Shown here piece after piece: positions 1-13,166 of a stretch of DNA of 64,000 nt (within the stretch, counting starts at the first letter, position 1; each line of letters starts with the position of its first letter). Source of the DNA: Circinella umbellata (lineage: Eukaryota; Mucoromycota; Mucoromycetes; Mucorales; Lichtheimiaceae); contig JAIWNF010000020.1 of assembly GCA_025093555.1 (NCBI GenBank), forward strand, positions 248,001-312,000. Reading direction: 5' to 3'. Under the pieces are notes generated by a model. The model ran no database searches, was not told the origin of the DNA, and saw nothing but the letters and a program-made list of their open reading frames with translations. The position numbers and the translations under genes are program-made.

Positions 1-15
1 AAAATAAAAATAAGC

Positions 16-3000
16 CTAGAATTCAGTAAGCGGCACGGCCGCAGGGCTCAATTCCATCCTACTCTTGAAATCTACAGGATCTGTAATTACATTATTGCCT
101 TCTGGAAGATTTGAATGATCACGTACAGGTGTTTGTTGACCACTTTCTGCTGACGACTCTCCTCCTGTGTCTGCAGTAGAGAGTCGACGAGCAGTTTTTT
201 TACTATCCACAGTAACAAAAGTACCATTGACAGATCCATTTGTTTGAGAGGCATTGCTTTCCACCATACCCATAGCTGCCCCCAATTTTGACATTAACTC
301 TTCAATTTCTTCCTCATTACCCTTGGATTCATCAATCAACATTTCACGAAGAATGGCCTGGATCGATGCTTCACCAGCATCACCCTTTTCCACGGCAGCT
401 CTCAAATCATCCACACTTAATCGTGTGACACCTTGTGCAACCAAACATGTATGTAAAGATTCAATGTTCACCTTGTACTTCTTAGCTGCTGCTGATGGTG
501 TCTTTTGTGATTGAATATGGACAGAGATCTTGCGTGATTCGGGTGATAATGGGTCAATGTACTTATCAAAGAATTCTAACAAAGACTCCTTGCTAATTGT
601 CTTGAGTTGGGTAACATCATTGTCCACTAGATAAATATATAAACGTGTTACCTAAATATATTGGATTGCTTACACTGTCTTATTTCATTATGTGCAAGAA
701 GAGCAAATTGCTTACCTTGATCGAACTCATAGTAACCGGAATGGATATGTGTCCAATACTTGCCACCTTCTTGTCCAAGATTCTTGTCCTTTTCAAGTTT
801 CTTGAAAATGAGTGATTGAACTTGTGCTTGGTATTCTTGTTCTGACATTCCATCAATGATACCACGTAATTTAATCAAGAATTCTTCAATACGGTTTTCA
901 AGATAAACAGTATCTCTTTCACTTTGAATAATGAAACGCATACCCATGGATCCCGTTTGTTTCCGAACACCACTAAAAACCAAATAACCTGATTTTGTTT
1001 TTGTTTATATTTATGTCGATAACGTCATTGAATAACAAATAATCAAAAAGATCTTGTTTGTAATACAACAACAAAAAAAAACGTTAACCTTACCCAATTG
1101 TTCTTTAGTTCGCAGCTGATCAAAGCAAGGTTCTTGGGCAATTTGGGCCAAAAGACTCAATCTAGCTCTCAAAGAAGTCTGTGTCACATTACCCACTTGG
1201 ATAAGATATTCTATACCAGAGTTGACATTATTAGGATCCTCTACTTGATGCTTATATACCCATTTTGATCCAGAAGGTAAAATAAGACTTCGATGACCTA
1301 TCAATTGACTAGGAAGTAATTCGCGAGGATTCAAAACATCGGTGACCGATGTCATCATTTTCTCTGCTTCTTCTTGCTGCACATTGCCATGCACGAGGGC
1401 TTCTAAGTGCAAGTGTGACAAAATAGTGGGATAAAATGACTGAATATCTTCAGCTGTGATGGCATCCAATTCCTTGAGTTTTTCTGCATTGGTCCACATT
1501 TTATCTTGAGTAAAATAAGATAGATAATATAAAGCATGTTGATAAGGTGGTTCCAATGAAAAGTTCCTGTATGACCTTCGAAGCTATAATTTATCCACGG
1601 TTAGTTCTGTTCAAGTGATATGGTAATATTTATGGGGCTCTTTTAATAAGTTCAAAAAAATTTACCTGATCTTTAAGTAGCTTAAATCGTTCAGGATCAA
1701 CTTGAAGGTCACGCATTTTTTGAATGACCTTCACGAGTAAGACTGAAAGTTTGTCATTATAACCACCAATAGCGAGCTATAAAAGCCATATGTCAGTTTT
1801 GTTGTTTTTTTTTAGAATAAAGAACCCACGCTTTTTATCCCATTATACAAGTATTTTTTTTAAATACATTACCAGCATTCCCTCCAATTGATTCTCAATG
1901 TTATAAGAAAGACCCGCTACTTCGGCATCATACGCATATTCATTCAATGAGTCTTTTAGAATATCAGTGTACAATCTAAGAGCAAAAAAGATATATATCA
2001 GTCCATAGATCAATTTACCTCAGCACTCCCCTCTTTCTCTTCATTCAAATAAAACCATCATTAGTAACTCTTCTATTTACCTAGTCTTTACACAGTTTGT
2101 AGGTGTTGCATAAGCCAAAGGACTGCGGAAAAGAATCCATACATTTGCTCTTGGGACCCAAAAAGTGTCATCCTTTTTGTACCACAAACGCATCTTCGGA
2201 GTATTCATCACTAGATCAGGTCGCTTAGCCGGTTGTTTGATGTCTTTCTTGTGAGTTTCAAAGTTAGTAGGAATAAAGTCATTTTGTCCAGGAAGATGAA
2301 GGGAATCGTTCAAACTTAAATTCGATAAGGACTATAAAAATGAGATAATAAATAATTAATAAGTAAATATCCCATATATACACCTCAATAATATAAAAAG
2401 CAAAAAAAAACATAGTTTTTACCTGTTTAAGTGGTCCACTGAATTCCATAATCTCATATTCAGTATCGTACCATCGTTCTCTCTTAGAAAATTCGACGTT
2501 GCCAGGCGCTTGTTGACTGGCAACCATAATACGGAAATTATCTGGGCGAAGATAACCAAGATCCCGATTGATTAACTCAGGATCATACTCTCTAATTAAG
2601 CTGGGTCCACTAAGAACATATTGGGATGGGTAACCATGTTGCATAAGGCCAGCAAGACGAGACGTATACTGTGAAGGAGGATACTTTTCCTTGAATCGAA
2701 AAGCCAACGATGCTAGTGACTGGACTTCATCAAATGTTGATTTTTGTACACCTGTACGTCTCAATAATTCTATATACTGGAATATGCATAATACAACATC
2801 TTCGTAACATTCTATTTTTGTGTATAAGATTTATAATATATCAGACTAAACGTAGCACAAGAGCATCTTTCTGCGCGTGTGAGAGAAATATGCTCCTCCT
2901 AGATCTCTCACGCTGTTTTAACTATTGTGATCATTTGCAGTTTGCTCTTTCCCACTTATGGAATTCTCACTTACTAAGGCCTTCTTCAGTCAAATCAATG

Positions 3001-5605
3001 CTAATACGTAAGAATTCAAATCCAATACCCCCATGAATGGATCCAACTTGTAAATAGTTTGCCCAACCATTCTTCTTCAATAATGATAAAATTGAACCAT
3101 GACCTTCATGGCCAATCAAATGGGAAATATATCTACCAGGCTACAAAGAAAAATATACCACATATACGTTTAGTTTAGCCAAATCATAAATCAAAGAAAA
3201 AATATTCTTTTCTATACCCCCTTGCTTTCTTCCTGCCAGTCGAGGAATGAATCTATAATACACGCATATACAAATATGATAGAAATAAGTTTATTACCTG
3301 AACTCCATACAAAGGTCTTTGATCAGGGAATGGAAATGTCATTTCCAAAGATCGTACATCTTTAACAGGTTTGATAAATATTTGTTTCTATAAAATTATT
3401 GCGCGACACAAAGTAAAAAAAAATTAGGTTAGTCCGTTCCATGATAAACCTTAAATGCAAAAAAGAAAAGATGGTGGTGGGGGCGCGAGCGTATCACGCA
3501 TACTATAGAACACGTCGCTTCAAAAAATTTGTCATACCATCAGCTCCTTCTCTGTCAATGGGTGGCCAGGGAAACTGGGTGGCTCGATCCCTTTATTCCG
3601 TACATCTTTGAATTTTTCCACTGCCCAATCGGTCAACTGATCGAGTGACTCTAATATGATAACAGTATACATCATTAGTTTCTTTCTTTTATATATTTAG
3701 ATACCCCATTAAAAATAGCCTTGATAAGAATATCTATGTCGCAATGTTTTTTTGTGGGAGATGAGGAAAAAGCGAAGGGGATCACCATTTTCGTCTCCTC
3801 TCTCATCCCCCCCCCAAATAAAGCCGGTCATTTCCTTTCTTCCCACTCATTTCGCTTCTGCTTATTTTCTTTCTTCTCTCCTCCATTAAAATAAAGACTA
3901 TGCTGCTGCCGTTATTGTCACCCATCATGAAGAGATATATCTTGCATGTATAATAGTTACTATATATAAAAATTGAATAGCTTACCACGGCCTAGAATAC
4001 AAAGCTTCATGATATTTGCGGAGTAATAGCTATCATGGAATTTAAGTAATTCTGCACGAATGTCTTGACCTTTAGCTTTTGGTTCGTCGTACAATGTTTC
4101 CAAACTACCAGTACCGAAATGGCAATAAGGATGATCTGGATTACTCAATGATTTTTCAAGTTGAAACATACGCCAACTATCTTGTTGTCGGTTCTTCTTG
4201 TGTTCTATAATAATAGGAAGGTCAATAAATAGAGTTATTCTTGTCTTACATGTTCTCTCTATTTAGTATATCAAATAAAAATCAAATATATCTATTACCA
4301 GAATCCACAGCTTTAAGTTCGCGTTCAGTACAACTTGCAGAAAATAAAGGTGAAATAAAAAATTGAGCAAAACGATCTAATGCACCTCCAAGATATTCAT
4401 GGCCAATCTCAAAATAATAATTTGTATTTTCGACACCAGTAAATGCATTGGAGAAACCCGAATGCTCGGATAAATATTGATTATAATCGTTTTCTTTCGG
4501 ATACTTTTCCGTTCCCATGAAGAGTAAATGTTCGCAGAAATGTGCGAGTCCTTGTAAATCGTCCTATCATCAAATTTAAGCGAATTATAATAATATTAGA
4601 ATCAAGTTTGGCTTGTTTTCTTTTTAAAAAAAATTACAACGAAAAAGTATTCAAAAGATCAATCATCTGCTGTGCAACCAATAACCGAAACAACAAACAT
4701 ACACACGCACACAAAAATGATTCCTTTTTCTTTTCACACTCGCCCACCCCCAATTCTTGTTTTAACTTATTAATTCCCCACCTCATAACACTTCAAGTTT
4801 TTCCGACCTTCTTTAACACCCCCAATTCCACATTTCCGGGGAGAAGACAGCCTGTTTCCTTTTCAGATCAATACTACCGGAAATTACATGCTTTCACTTT
4901 TGCCCCTTATTTTTGCTTCTCTCTCTCATGTAATTACATCATTTTCACCCTTCTTGCCATTACTTTTTTTCCCGCTTTCTGATCTATTCTTCTTCCAATA
5001 CTATTCTCTAATCTATTCCAATCCACTCTTTTTTTTTCGTTGTTGTATATAATATATATGTGTGTGCATTAACTTATTTTTTCCTCCCCCAAAAGATATA
5101 AGATAATGAACTTCGTGGGAGTTCAAAAAATCAATCAAAATTCTAAAAATAAAAAGTTAAATGAACTTACTGGATCACTTAGATGACCGACATGTACATC
5201 CAAAGCTGCACTGGATTTATCAGTATCACTATCGTGAATTAATAATACCTGAAGATCATTTGTAGCAAGTTTGATTAAACGATAATGACGATCATCATTG
5301 TCGGATTTTTCTAATGGGCGAGTAAATGTCCAATATTTTCCAGAGCTTGATAGCTCCCAGTCAGATGCAGAGTCAGTGGCAACGGTTGGCATGGAAACAG
5401 ATGTTGTTGAGGACGTATGTGTTGCTGTTTTTGAAGAAAAGAGTGCTGTTGTTTGATGTTGAAACTGTGTTGTTCTAATATGTCGTTTTGTTCGAGTAAT
5501 AAAACTACTTATTGTATTATTATATTGTAATGTAGAATATAAAGAAAGTGATTTGCTCTTTTTCTCAAATAGATGACTAGTAATATAAAAACGCGAATTT
5601 TGCAT
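16..5605 (-). CDS. STE23: Insulin-degrading enzyme / STE23-type M16 zinc metallopeptidase
   Basis: Thirteen exons (5605-5171, 4563-4299, 4204-3986, 3650-3538, 3387-3298, 3140-2975, 2811-2423, 2331-2081, 1975-1873, 1776-1666, 1583-1094, 988-716, 626-16) give 1171 aa. The inverted zinc motif HFCEH is at residues 153-157. The third ligand Glu (about residue 234) sits in AVDSEHKKN and is assembled across intron 2. The C-terminal half has the family segment [19 protein letters not shown]16A enzymes cut short peptides inside a closed two-half chamber; yeast Ste23 and human IDE are about 1020-1030 aa. The extra length is a basic, Ser/Thr-rich N-terminus (about 90 residues, possibly mitochondrial targeting) and a Ser/Thr-rich, probably disordered C-terminal tail of about 100 residues. 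Intron 1 is unusually long (607 nt). The start is the only upstream in-frame ATG before the conserved core; an internal Met at about residue 72 could give a shorter cytosolic form (inference). Confidence 0.93.
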
Positions 5606-7613
5606 ATATTGTAAGTTTTAGATCTTAATCTTCCGATTGTGAACGATGAACTCCGATCTATAACTTTTAAGAAAGAAAAAAAAAAGGCTATATAATAAAG
5701 AACAAACTTACATGTTAAACGTAAACCGCCGACAATTCAATAAAGTATAAAAGCGAAGAGCCGACGGGGGCATTCAGTGGTTAAAAGAAGAAGAAAAAGA
5801 AGAAAAGGAAATAAAAAAAACGTAACGACTATTAACAAGCTCAGCCTTATTGGAGCACACACGCACCACACACATTATACACACGACATAATCGGAGCAG
5901 TGAATTCACGACGTCATGCTTTTTGGATCGTGAATTCCCTTTTTCCTATATATTTTCAATCCATGTTGCTTAATTTTTCTGGACCGGGTCACCTTTTAAC
6001 CGAGAAACATAATGCAGCTAAAAAACAAGCATGATCGGGTGCGCCCAAGTTTCCTCTACACACCATGTCTTCTTTTTTTCGCCTTTAAAATGCGGTTAAT
6101 GATTATATTGAAACTATAATTCATAGCACATATAGGAAATGTACATATACAAGTACACTCGCTTACCATTTCTTTTATTATCATCATTGTATCATTAATA
6201 CTACGACAACAAAAAAGCATGACGGTGTATTAATAAAAATGATTTCAAGTATAATCCTTGATTCCCAATGTTTATTTTTGTACATATGAAATCTAACATG
6301 GCTGATGTTATGAGTTTTATTTTTCTGAAAAGATTTGTTTGTTGCCTTTTTTGCTGTTTGTTGATAACTTGTTTTCTTTCTCCTCTCTTTAAAAACGCAC
6401 ATATATTGAGTAATCAATCATATCACTAATTTTTTTTATGATAGGTACGTACGTATATTACTAAGTACTTCTTTTAAAAAGCAACCATAATATTAAAATA
6501 ATATGCTTTTTTTCACGTTAATTCTAGAATATTCCACGGACCTTTAACTTATATAAAAAATACAATGCTAATACTAATACTATAAATATGAAAAGACCAA
6601 ATATGTTATATATTTACACATTCTTCTATTATTGAATAATAAAATTTAATTTTACCGCTGTTCCATGCAGCATTTCTATATCGTTTATCATTTTATACTA
6701 GTGTTAAAAACTTCTTCCTTAATAAAGTATTAATAACTATCTATATACGTATATTATAAATAGCGATGTATAAACTAATCATTTCTATTTGTTAACCAAA
6801 GCAAATATATACATTTGATGAGACGGTGCAGAGCAATAAATTTATTATATAAGAGCTCCGGTTCATACAATGTATTTGAAGGGATTACTCAAACACATTA
6901 GCTGGAATATTATAATCAGTCTTCCCCACTTTTTTTCTCTATGTAAATTATAACGTATTCGAAAAAAAAATATCATTATCACAGATATACGTATTGCGCA
7001 AAAGTTATTTTACAAAATATATACTTGTTGAGTAGTACTGATATTACGTATGCATAATACTTGAAAAATAAAAATGTGACTTGTCAAGATAGGAAGGATC
7101 CTAAATCAAACTGTATATTTTAAGCGTTTATACATTATCTCTAGTTATCATTTTTTTAATAACCAAATAATGGAATGTATATATAATTAACTTTTTATGA
7201 ATAAAGAAAAAAATGTAAAATGTAAAGCAAGCGAACTGATTATTTTACTCACTCGCCATCCGTAGAAGTGTAATAATATACAGTACGTAGCGTATACTGT
7301 GATGTGTATATATACTTTATAAACCATTACATATAACCACAAATTGTAGTTTATTGATAATGTATAATCAATTCTCATAAAGAAATCAAAAGTTTACACC
7401 TTCAATGTTATACTTTTTTGTGGTAGGTAAATAAACAACACTGGTCAGCATTAGGGCCAAAAAATCATTAATTTGATGGTTGCATTGCACGAAATTAGTG
7501 GTTTGGAGTAGAATTTATCGGGCTTCCAGGTTCCGCACACTTTTCAGGTTGTTCTTTTTAGACCTGACACGTTTCGCTGTTACTTGTACAAAAAAAGTCC
7601 ACACATATACACA
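5606..7613. other. Intergenic region between divergent genes
   Basis: This two-kilobase AT-rich spacer lies between the start codons of the peptidase gene (-) and the YIPF-type gene (+), so it should hold both promoters. Purine-rich stretches near 5665-5825 read as pyrimidine-rich leader on the minus strand, as at other gene starts here. The short ORFs inside show no recognisable domain and I do not call them genes. Confidence 0.6.
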
Positions 7614-8999
7614 ATGTCAGGTAAAAATTATAATGTCCTTGTGGACATGGACGATGCCGAATATTCACATAATACACAGGTAACATATATAAGTGTTGCG
7701 CATCTAATTAAGGAATAAAAACTTCAACTACAAATGATGGATTAAAACCAAGGACGCTTGGTATTTTATTTATTGTTCTTTATATTTATATATATTAATT
7801 GATATATAGCCTGCCACCATTGAAAGTGATGGACTAGAATTCCAAGGTAATTTATTTAAACAATAAAAGAAAAAGAAAGGGCAACAACTTTGGTACCATA
7901 TATAACTGACCACTTTTTCTTTTCTTACATAGACTTCTCTAATAGTTCAGCAAATAATACTTCAGGTAAAAAAAATAAAGAAAATAAAATATAGGTAAAC
8001 CTAAATAATTGTTGTTTTATAGCGCCTCCACCTCCACCACCTTCAGGACGTACTGGTAGTTTTTTCGATACACAACAACAGCAACGAACAGAATCCAGCG
8101 GAATGGGTAAACCAGTTTGGTCCGTAGATTATTATTCACGATTTTTCGATGTTGATACCTCTCAGGTAATACTAAATGATATTGAAATTAATAACGATGA
8201 TGAAAAGAGAATCTACATATATATATATATATAATAATGAACATTTATATATATATTATAGGTGTTAGAACGATGCTTAAAAACAATGTATCCCGTTGGT
8301 GACTTTGCTAATGATACACTTAACAACCAACCTGATTTATATGGACCCTTTTGGATTTCAACAACTGTCGTATTTGCGTTATTTGTCTGCTCATCACTGG
8401 CTGGGTCACTTGCAGCTTATATTGCCAATGTACCACATGAAAATGATTTTCGCTTGCTTAGTTATGCAGTAGGTGTGGTATATTCTTATGGATTTTTGTG
8501 CCCTGCATTGGTATGGGCCGCAACAAAATATTGTGGATGTCAACCAAGTCTTTTGGATATTGTGAATTATTATGGTTATGGCTTAACCATTTGGATTCCT
8601 GTATCAGTAAGTAAACTAATATTGATATATTAAATTATTTATGGTTTAGGCGATAGGATAACTAAGTATTAATAAATATATGAATGTAGGCTTTATGTGT
8701 GATGCCATTTGATATTGCCCGTTGGATATTTGTAGGTCTTGCATTTGCTGTGACAGGTAAGAGCAACAACAATAAAAAGATAATTTTATGGGTATTAGAA
8801 GACATACTAATAATTACATTTATTGATTACAGCCTATTTTCTTGTGAAAAACTTATATATTGTTATTTCTCGAGCCGATGCAAAAACATCCCGCATCCTT
8901 TTATTGTTCATCTTGGCCGCTCATGCAGGCTTCTCTTTGATATTGAAGTTTGCCTTTTATAACTATGATTTTCGATCTGCTGCTCAACCCACTGATTAA
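7614..8999 (+). CDS. YIPF1/YIPF2-like Yip1-domain Golgi membrane protein
   Basis: Seven exons (7614-7679, 7810-7846, 7933-7965, 8023-8165, 8262-8606, 8690-8756, 8833-8999) encode 285 aa. A cytosolic N-terminus of about 90 residues, with a run of six prolines and short Gln-rich and acidic stretches, is followed by the family hallmark KPVWSVDYYSRFFDVDT and then five hydrophobic segments from about residue 120 to near the end. That is the Yip1-family topology. Known relatives sit in Golgi and endosomal membranes and bind Rab GTPases during vesicle trafficking. The ATG at 7614 was chosen because it opens exon 1 in frame and leads directly into spliced conserved sequence. The alternating short exons 2 and 3 (37 and 33 nt) encode only linker. 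Orthology to YIPF1 versus YIPF2 cannot be decided by eye. Confidence 0.9.
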
Positions 9000-9174
9000 T
9001 AAAAATATAGATAAAAAATAATAATAACAACAACATTACATAGTCATTATTAATCTTGTCTTACATCAAACAAAATATTCAATTTATGACAATGGGTTAG
9101 GAGTCGGGGAAATTTCAAAGTAGAAGTTTTAAATTTTTTAGCCCTTCCAACCCCTCATTATTATTTAGAATATT

Positions 9175-10584
9175 ATGCCACCAACATCTCGACGACAACA
9201 AAAGATCTTGGAAAGACAAAAACAAGAAGCTACTAATCGTAAACAAAAAACGAGTAGTTATGTTAATCAAGCTCCTTTTCGTTATGCAGAACGTAATTTC
9301 AAATCTCGAGTTCCTCCACCCGATTATTCTAAAGTAGTTGATCTTCACCATTATGACAGTAAAGATCCTCGCATAGTAAAAATCTCATTGCCGAATAAGC
9401 TAGTCTCTCCATTTTTTGGAGAACAAGATTGTAGCGCATATTTATTGAATGATATTCCTGGTAAATAGTAAACAAGTTTGGGAGGAGGGGGACGTGAAGA
9501 ACGTCAACTTCGAGTTTAAAAGAGATATTTGGGATATTATATATTCCACCTTTTAAAAACGTAAAGTCAATAATTAACTTGCTCCCATAATATAGGACTT
9601 ATCATTATTCAAAATCCATTTACTGACAAAGCACAACGTCATTTTATTCGAGAATGCTTAAAAGTATACTCACGGGCACCTAATACATCTAATTTAGATA
9701 CCCATTATACCATCCCAACTGATGGGTTATGGAATTTTTATGAACGAGAACATCGAGGAGATCTTGGACACGATTATTGTGTTCCAAGGAAGCAAGTCAA
9801 CAATAGCACCAAAAATGGTTATGATTCATCATCATCATCAGAAAGTGATGAAAAGCTTGATCCATTACCAGTGGAAACACTGCCATTACTACCACCATCA
9901 CAGCTTATTTATAAAATGAGATGGGTTACTTTAGGATACCAATATCACTGGCCAACAAAGACATATCATTTCGATCGACGTTACGATGTACCTCGAGAGG
10001 TAGATGAACTGACTCGTGCTGTAGTTACTGCGATTGAAGGTGTAGGTCATAATGGTTGGAAAAATACATATCGCGGATCAGATTATAGGACAGAGGCTGG
10101 TGTTGTGAATTATTATCAATATCGGGATACATTAATGGGACATGTAGATCGAAGTGAATTAAATATGCAAGCACCCCTTGTATCCATAAGGTAACAAACA
10201 AAAGAAATTATTTCTTGCAATAATCTTTCAGCTTTGGATAGAAAAAAAAAAGAAAATGACTATTATAATTACTAATATATTTACAGTTATGGAAACGATT
10301 GTATTTATCTCATTGGAGGAACGACTAGAGAAACTGAACCCGTTCCACTTCGTTTACACAGTGGTGATATTATTATTATGACAGAACCATGTCGACGATG
10401 TTTTCATGGTGTACCTTTAATTATTGAAAATACGTTACCAAGTTACTTGTCTCCGGATGAGGACCATGGCGAAGATGATTGGGAAATATATGGTCGATAT
10501 ATGTCAACATCTCGTATCAACCTCAATTTAAGACAGGTTTATCCATTAAATGCAGATCAGGAAAAAGAAGAGAATTGTAACTGA
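9175..10584 (+). CDS. ALKBH1: ALKBH1-type 2-oxoglutarate/Fe(II) dioxygenase
   Basis: Three exons (9175-9460, 9596-10190, 10287-10584) encode 392 aa. The AlkB core is complete: the NYYQYRDTLMGHVDRSE segment supplies the iron-binding His and Asp (HxD) and the 2-oxoglutarate-contacting Asn-Tyr. The distal iron His is in CFHGVP, and the 2-oxoglutarate salt-bridge Arg is in SRINLNLRQV. The spacing and the long insert before the core (WNFYEREHRGDLGHDYCVP) match eukaryotic ALKBH1 better than ALKBH2/3. Known ALKBH1 proteins demethylate tRNA m1A, work at the tRNA wobble position in mitochondria, and have reported DNA activities; which applies here is unknown. The N-terminus is basic and Gln/Arg-rich. 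The gene starts about 175 bp after the preceding gene's stop, same strand, so its promoter must be short. An acidic-serine loop near residue 185 is lineage-specific. Confidence 0.9.
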
Positions 10585-10786
10585 TTTTCAAAAAAAAAGA
10601 TCTTCTGTATTATATAAAAGTTGTATATTATATGCTCTTCTAGATAAATGCAGAGTACTATTACATCATTAAAGTTTACCACTACATACTACCCTCTATA
10701 TTATTACTATTACTATTTTTATGGTTATTATTGTAGTAGCCGTTCGAAATCGGTTAAGTTCTCCGATAAAGAAAAAAAAAAGTACA

Positions 10787-13166
10787 CTATGTTTCTCCAT
10801 CCATGGGTGCTAATTCCACAAATACATATCCTTCACTTTCAAGATCATGGCGAAGTTTTAATAAATCTTGTTGACATGTAGCCTCGTCAGAGCCATCCCA
10901 CATACCCACAATAGCACCACCACTACCGGGGAATTTGGCTACACAACGATGTTTTCGTGCTAACTCAACCATTCTTAAATTAGGAGCACCTACAACAGCA
11001 TCACCATATGTTTTTCTTCGTTGTTCAAAGTTTGCCGTCATGAGTTGTGCAAATCCATGATGATCCCCACGAATAAGTTTTTCTCGTGCCTTTACAGTAA
11101 AAGAAGCAAATTGTTCCATTGCTTCTATAACCTATATTATATGTTTTTACCATATATTTTAATTTGAGGTGTATCAGGATTAATAATGAGGGTTATATAC
11201 TATAGATGTCAAAGATAGTAAGATTATATAGTGCTTATTACCTCAGGATCATTATTCAAAAATCGTTGCTTCACTGTACTATGTACCTTTCCTGAATCTT
11301 CAGGACGAGCAACATATGCTAGAAACAGGGATGGGACTAATGATACATCTAATTGCTCATATCTTCCATATCCATGTTCTTCAACAAATTGTCTATCAAA
11401 ATCCATGTAAACAAGGCCTCCATAAGCCTATTATAACAGCGTAAAGCAAAATAGGTTTTATTTTAGTTTCCTCTGTCTCTAGATTCTCTTCTTGAGCCAA
11501 AATATATTCATCATTCATCCTTGTCCTTATTACTAAATCGTTTACCTGAATAACCCTATCTTGAAGACCAGCAGCTATTCCTAATTCCTCCGTTTCTACT
11601 GAAAGGACCAAAGAAGCTTGCTTTTCTAACGGGATCTGTTCAGCTGTGATACGATAAAACTTGAGTAATGCTTTCCAACAAGCTGTGATGATTGCTGATG
11701 ATCCTGCAAGTCCGACTTGTCGTGGTATATTTGTATCAAATAATAATTTGAAGCCTTGTTGTGTATCAATATTAATTCTTGCTTTGTTGCAGTAGCAATA
11801 AAACACCTTACAACACGCCAGCAATAATCGATCGCCATTTTCATACCCATCCGTTTGAACCAAGTTTGCCAAGGAATCAATAGTGCTGAATCGACGTGGA
11901 TCTGCAACAGGATTTGACATGATGGTCACATTACTGTATTCAGGCTCTGATCTATCATGGGGAATTAGTGTTACTTGAGCCCAAAAGTTTGAAATCAACA
12001 TGGACATTGTCTTGCCTACGTATACATATATATATGTATAATGTTCCAGTTAATATTCAATACCTCACCGTCCCGAAATAGAATTAAATAAATAAGTTCT
12101 ACTGTTACCATAGAAACCATCACTAGGATTTCCCATTAAACCAACTCGAGCATATGCTTTTACTTCAAGCACATCTGTTTTATCGGAAGATGATGACTTG
12201 TTTCGTCGTTTACCAAAATAATCAAGCCATGTAGAAATGTATGCATCTAATGAAAGCGAGTCATCCATATATAAATGTGTCGATGGCTGTTGTACTTGAC
12301 TGGTAGTATTATTATCTTTCGTAGCATCTTGTAAGGTAGAGTTTTGTGGTGATTCTACAAGTGATTCAAGTGTATCATAACTTATTGTGGATAACAAAAG
12401 TGAATGGTTATTATCATCAGCACCATATGTAAACAAATGATTTGTTGTTGTTTGCTTAGTTGCCAGTTCGGTAATCAAATCCACAAACCAAGAATCTTGA
12501 TCTGAATCATACAAAAAATCAGTCCCCATAATCATGGCCCCCGTGCCACATTTTTTCACACGATGAACAAATGCAATATCTGATGCAGCACCTGTACTAT
12601 TATATTTATTATATACTTTGATGAGTTTTGATAGTACATGAAAAAATAAAAATAAAAAATAAAAAAATACGTACCTGACCCCACAATTTAAAATATGGTC
12701 GGTAGGGAAATTATGCCCACTTGCCCAGCGTTCATAATGTTTATAGCTTTTTTTTTTATTAATAACTTATCAGGTTTTTCAAACTAATTTATTAGTATCT
12801 TCTTTATATATATATATATGTATAACTTACTTGTACGCGTTTGCGACAATATATACGTTTTCAAATAAGGTCTTTGCAACATCACACCACCAACTTAATG
12901 CAGGACGGCCCGAGATTGGAAGCAATGACTTTGGTAACCCATGCCATTGCAGTAATTGTGTAGTGAACCCATTCTGTTATGTTTATATCAACAAGGTCAT
13001 TATTATATGATACTTCTAGTTTCAAAAAAAAAGACGAGTTTTTTTCGATGATATAATTCTGTATATATAATGTCTTTAACAACACTGATATAATTTTATA
13101 TACCTTTATTTCAGTTTCGAGTTTTGAAGAAGATGATGTTGAAGCTAATAATATTAGTGTATTCAT
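10787..13166 (-). CDS. Glucuronokinase (GHMP kinase) fused to a nucleotidyltransferase-like N-terminal domain
   Basis: Seven exons (13166-13104, 12973-12831, 12746-12676, 12596-12109, 12015-11546, 11427-11242, 11132-10787) encode 588 aa. The C-terminal ~345 residues carry all three GHMP-kinase motifs: ARVGLMGNPSDGFYGKTMS (from residue ~241), PRQVGLAGSSA (ATP loop) and KFPGSGGAIVG. Their wording matches plant-type glucuronokinase, which phosphorylates D-glucuronate at C1. The N-terminal ~200 residues resemble a sugar-1-phosphate nucleotidyltransferase: LPKSLLPISGRPALSWW, VYIVANAYNYKHYERWA and GAMIMGTDFLYD. The usual GxGTR nucleotide loop is not visible at the N-terminus (MNTLILLASTSSSSKLE), so activity of that half is uncertain. 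If both halves work, the product would be UDP-glucuronate from glucuronate (inference). A Ser/Gln/Thr-rich linker separates the two. The gene converges on the ALKBH1 gene with about 200 bp between stops. Confidence 0.87.

Noticed and set aside
4542..4982. Plus-strand 146-codon ORF opposite the STE23-type gene
   Set aside because: It overlaps intron 1 and a zinc-site exon of a well-supported gene and has low-complexity Phe/Asn/His composition with no domain.
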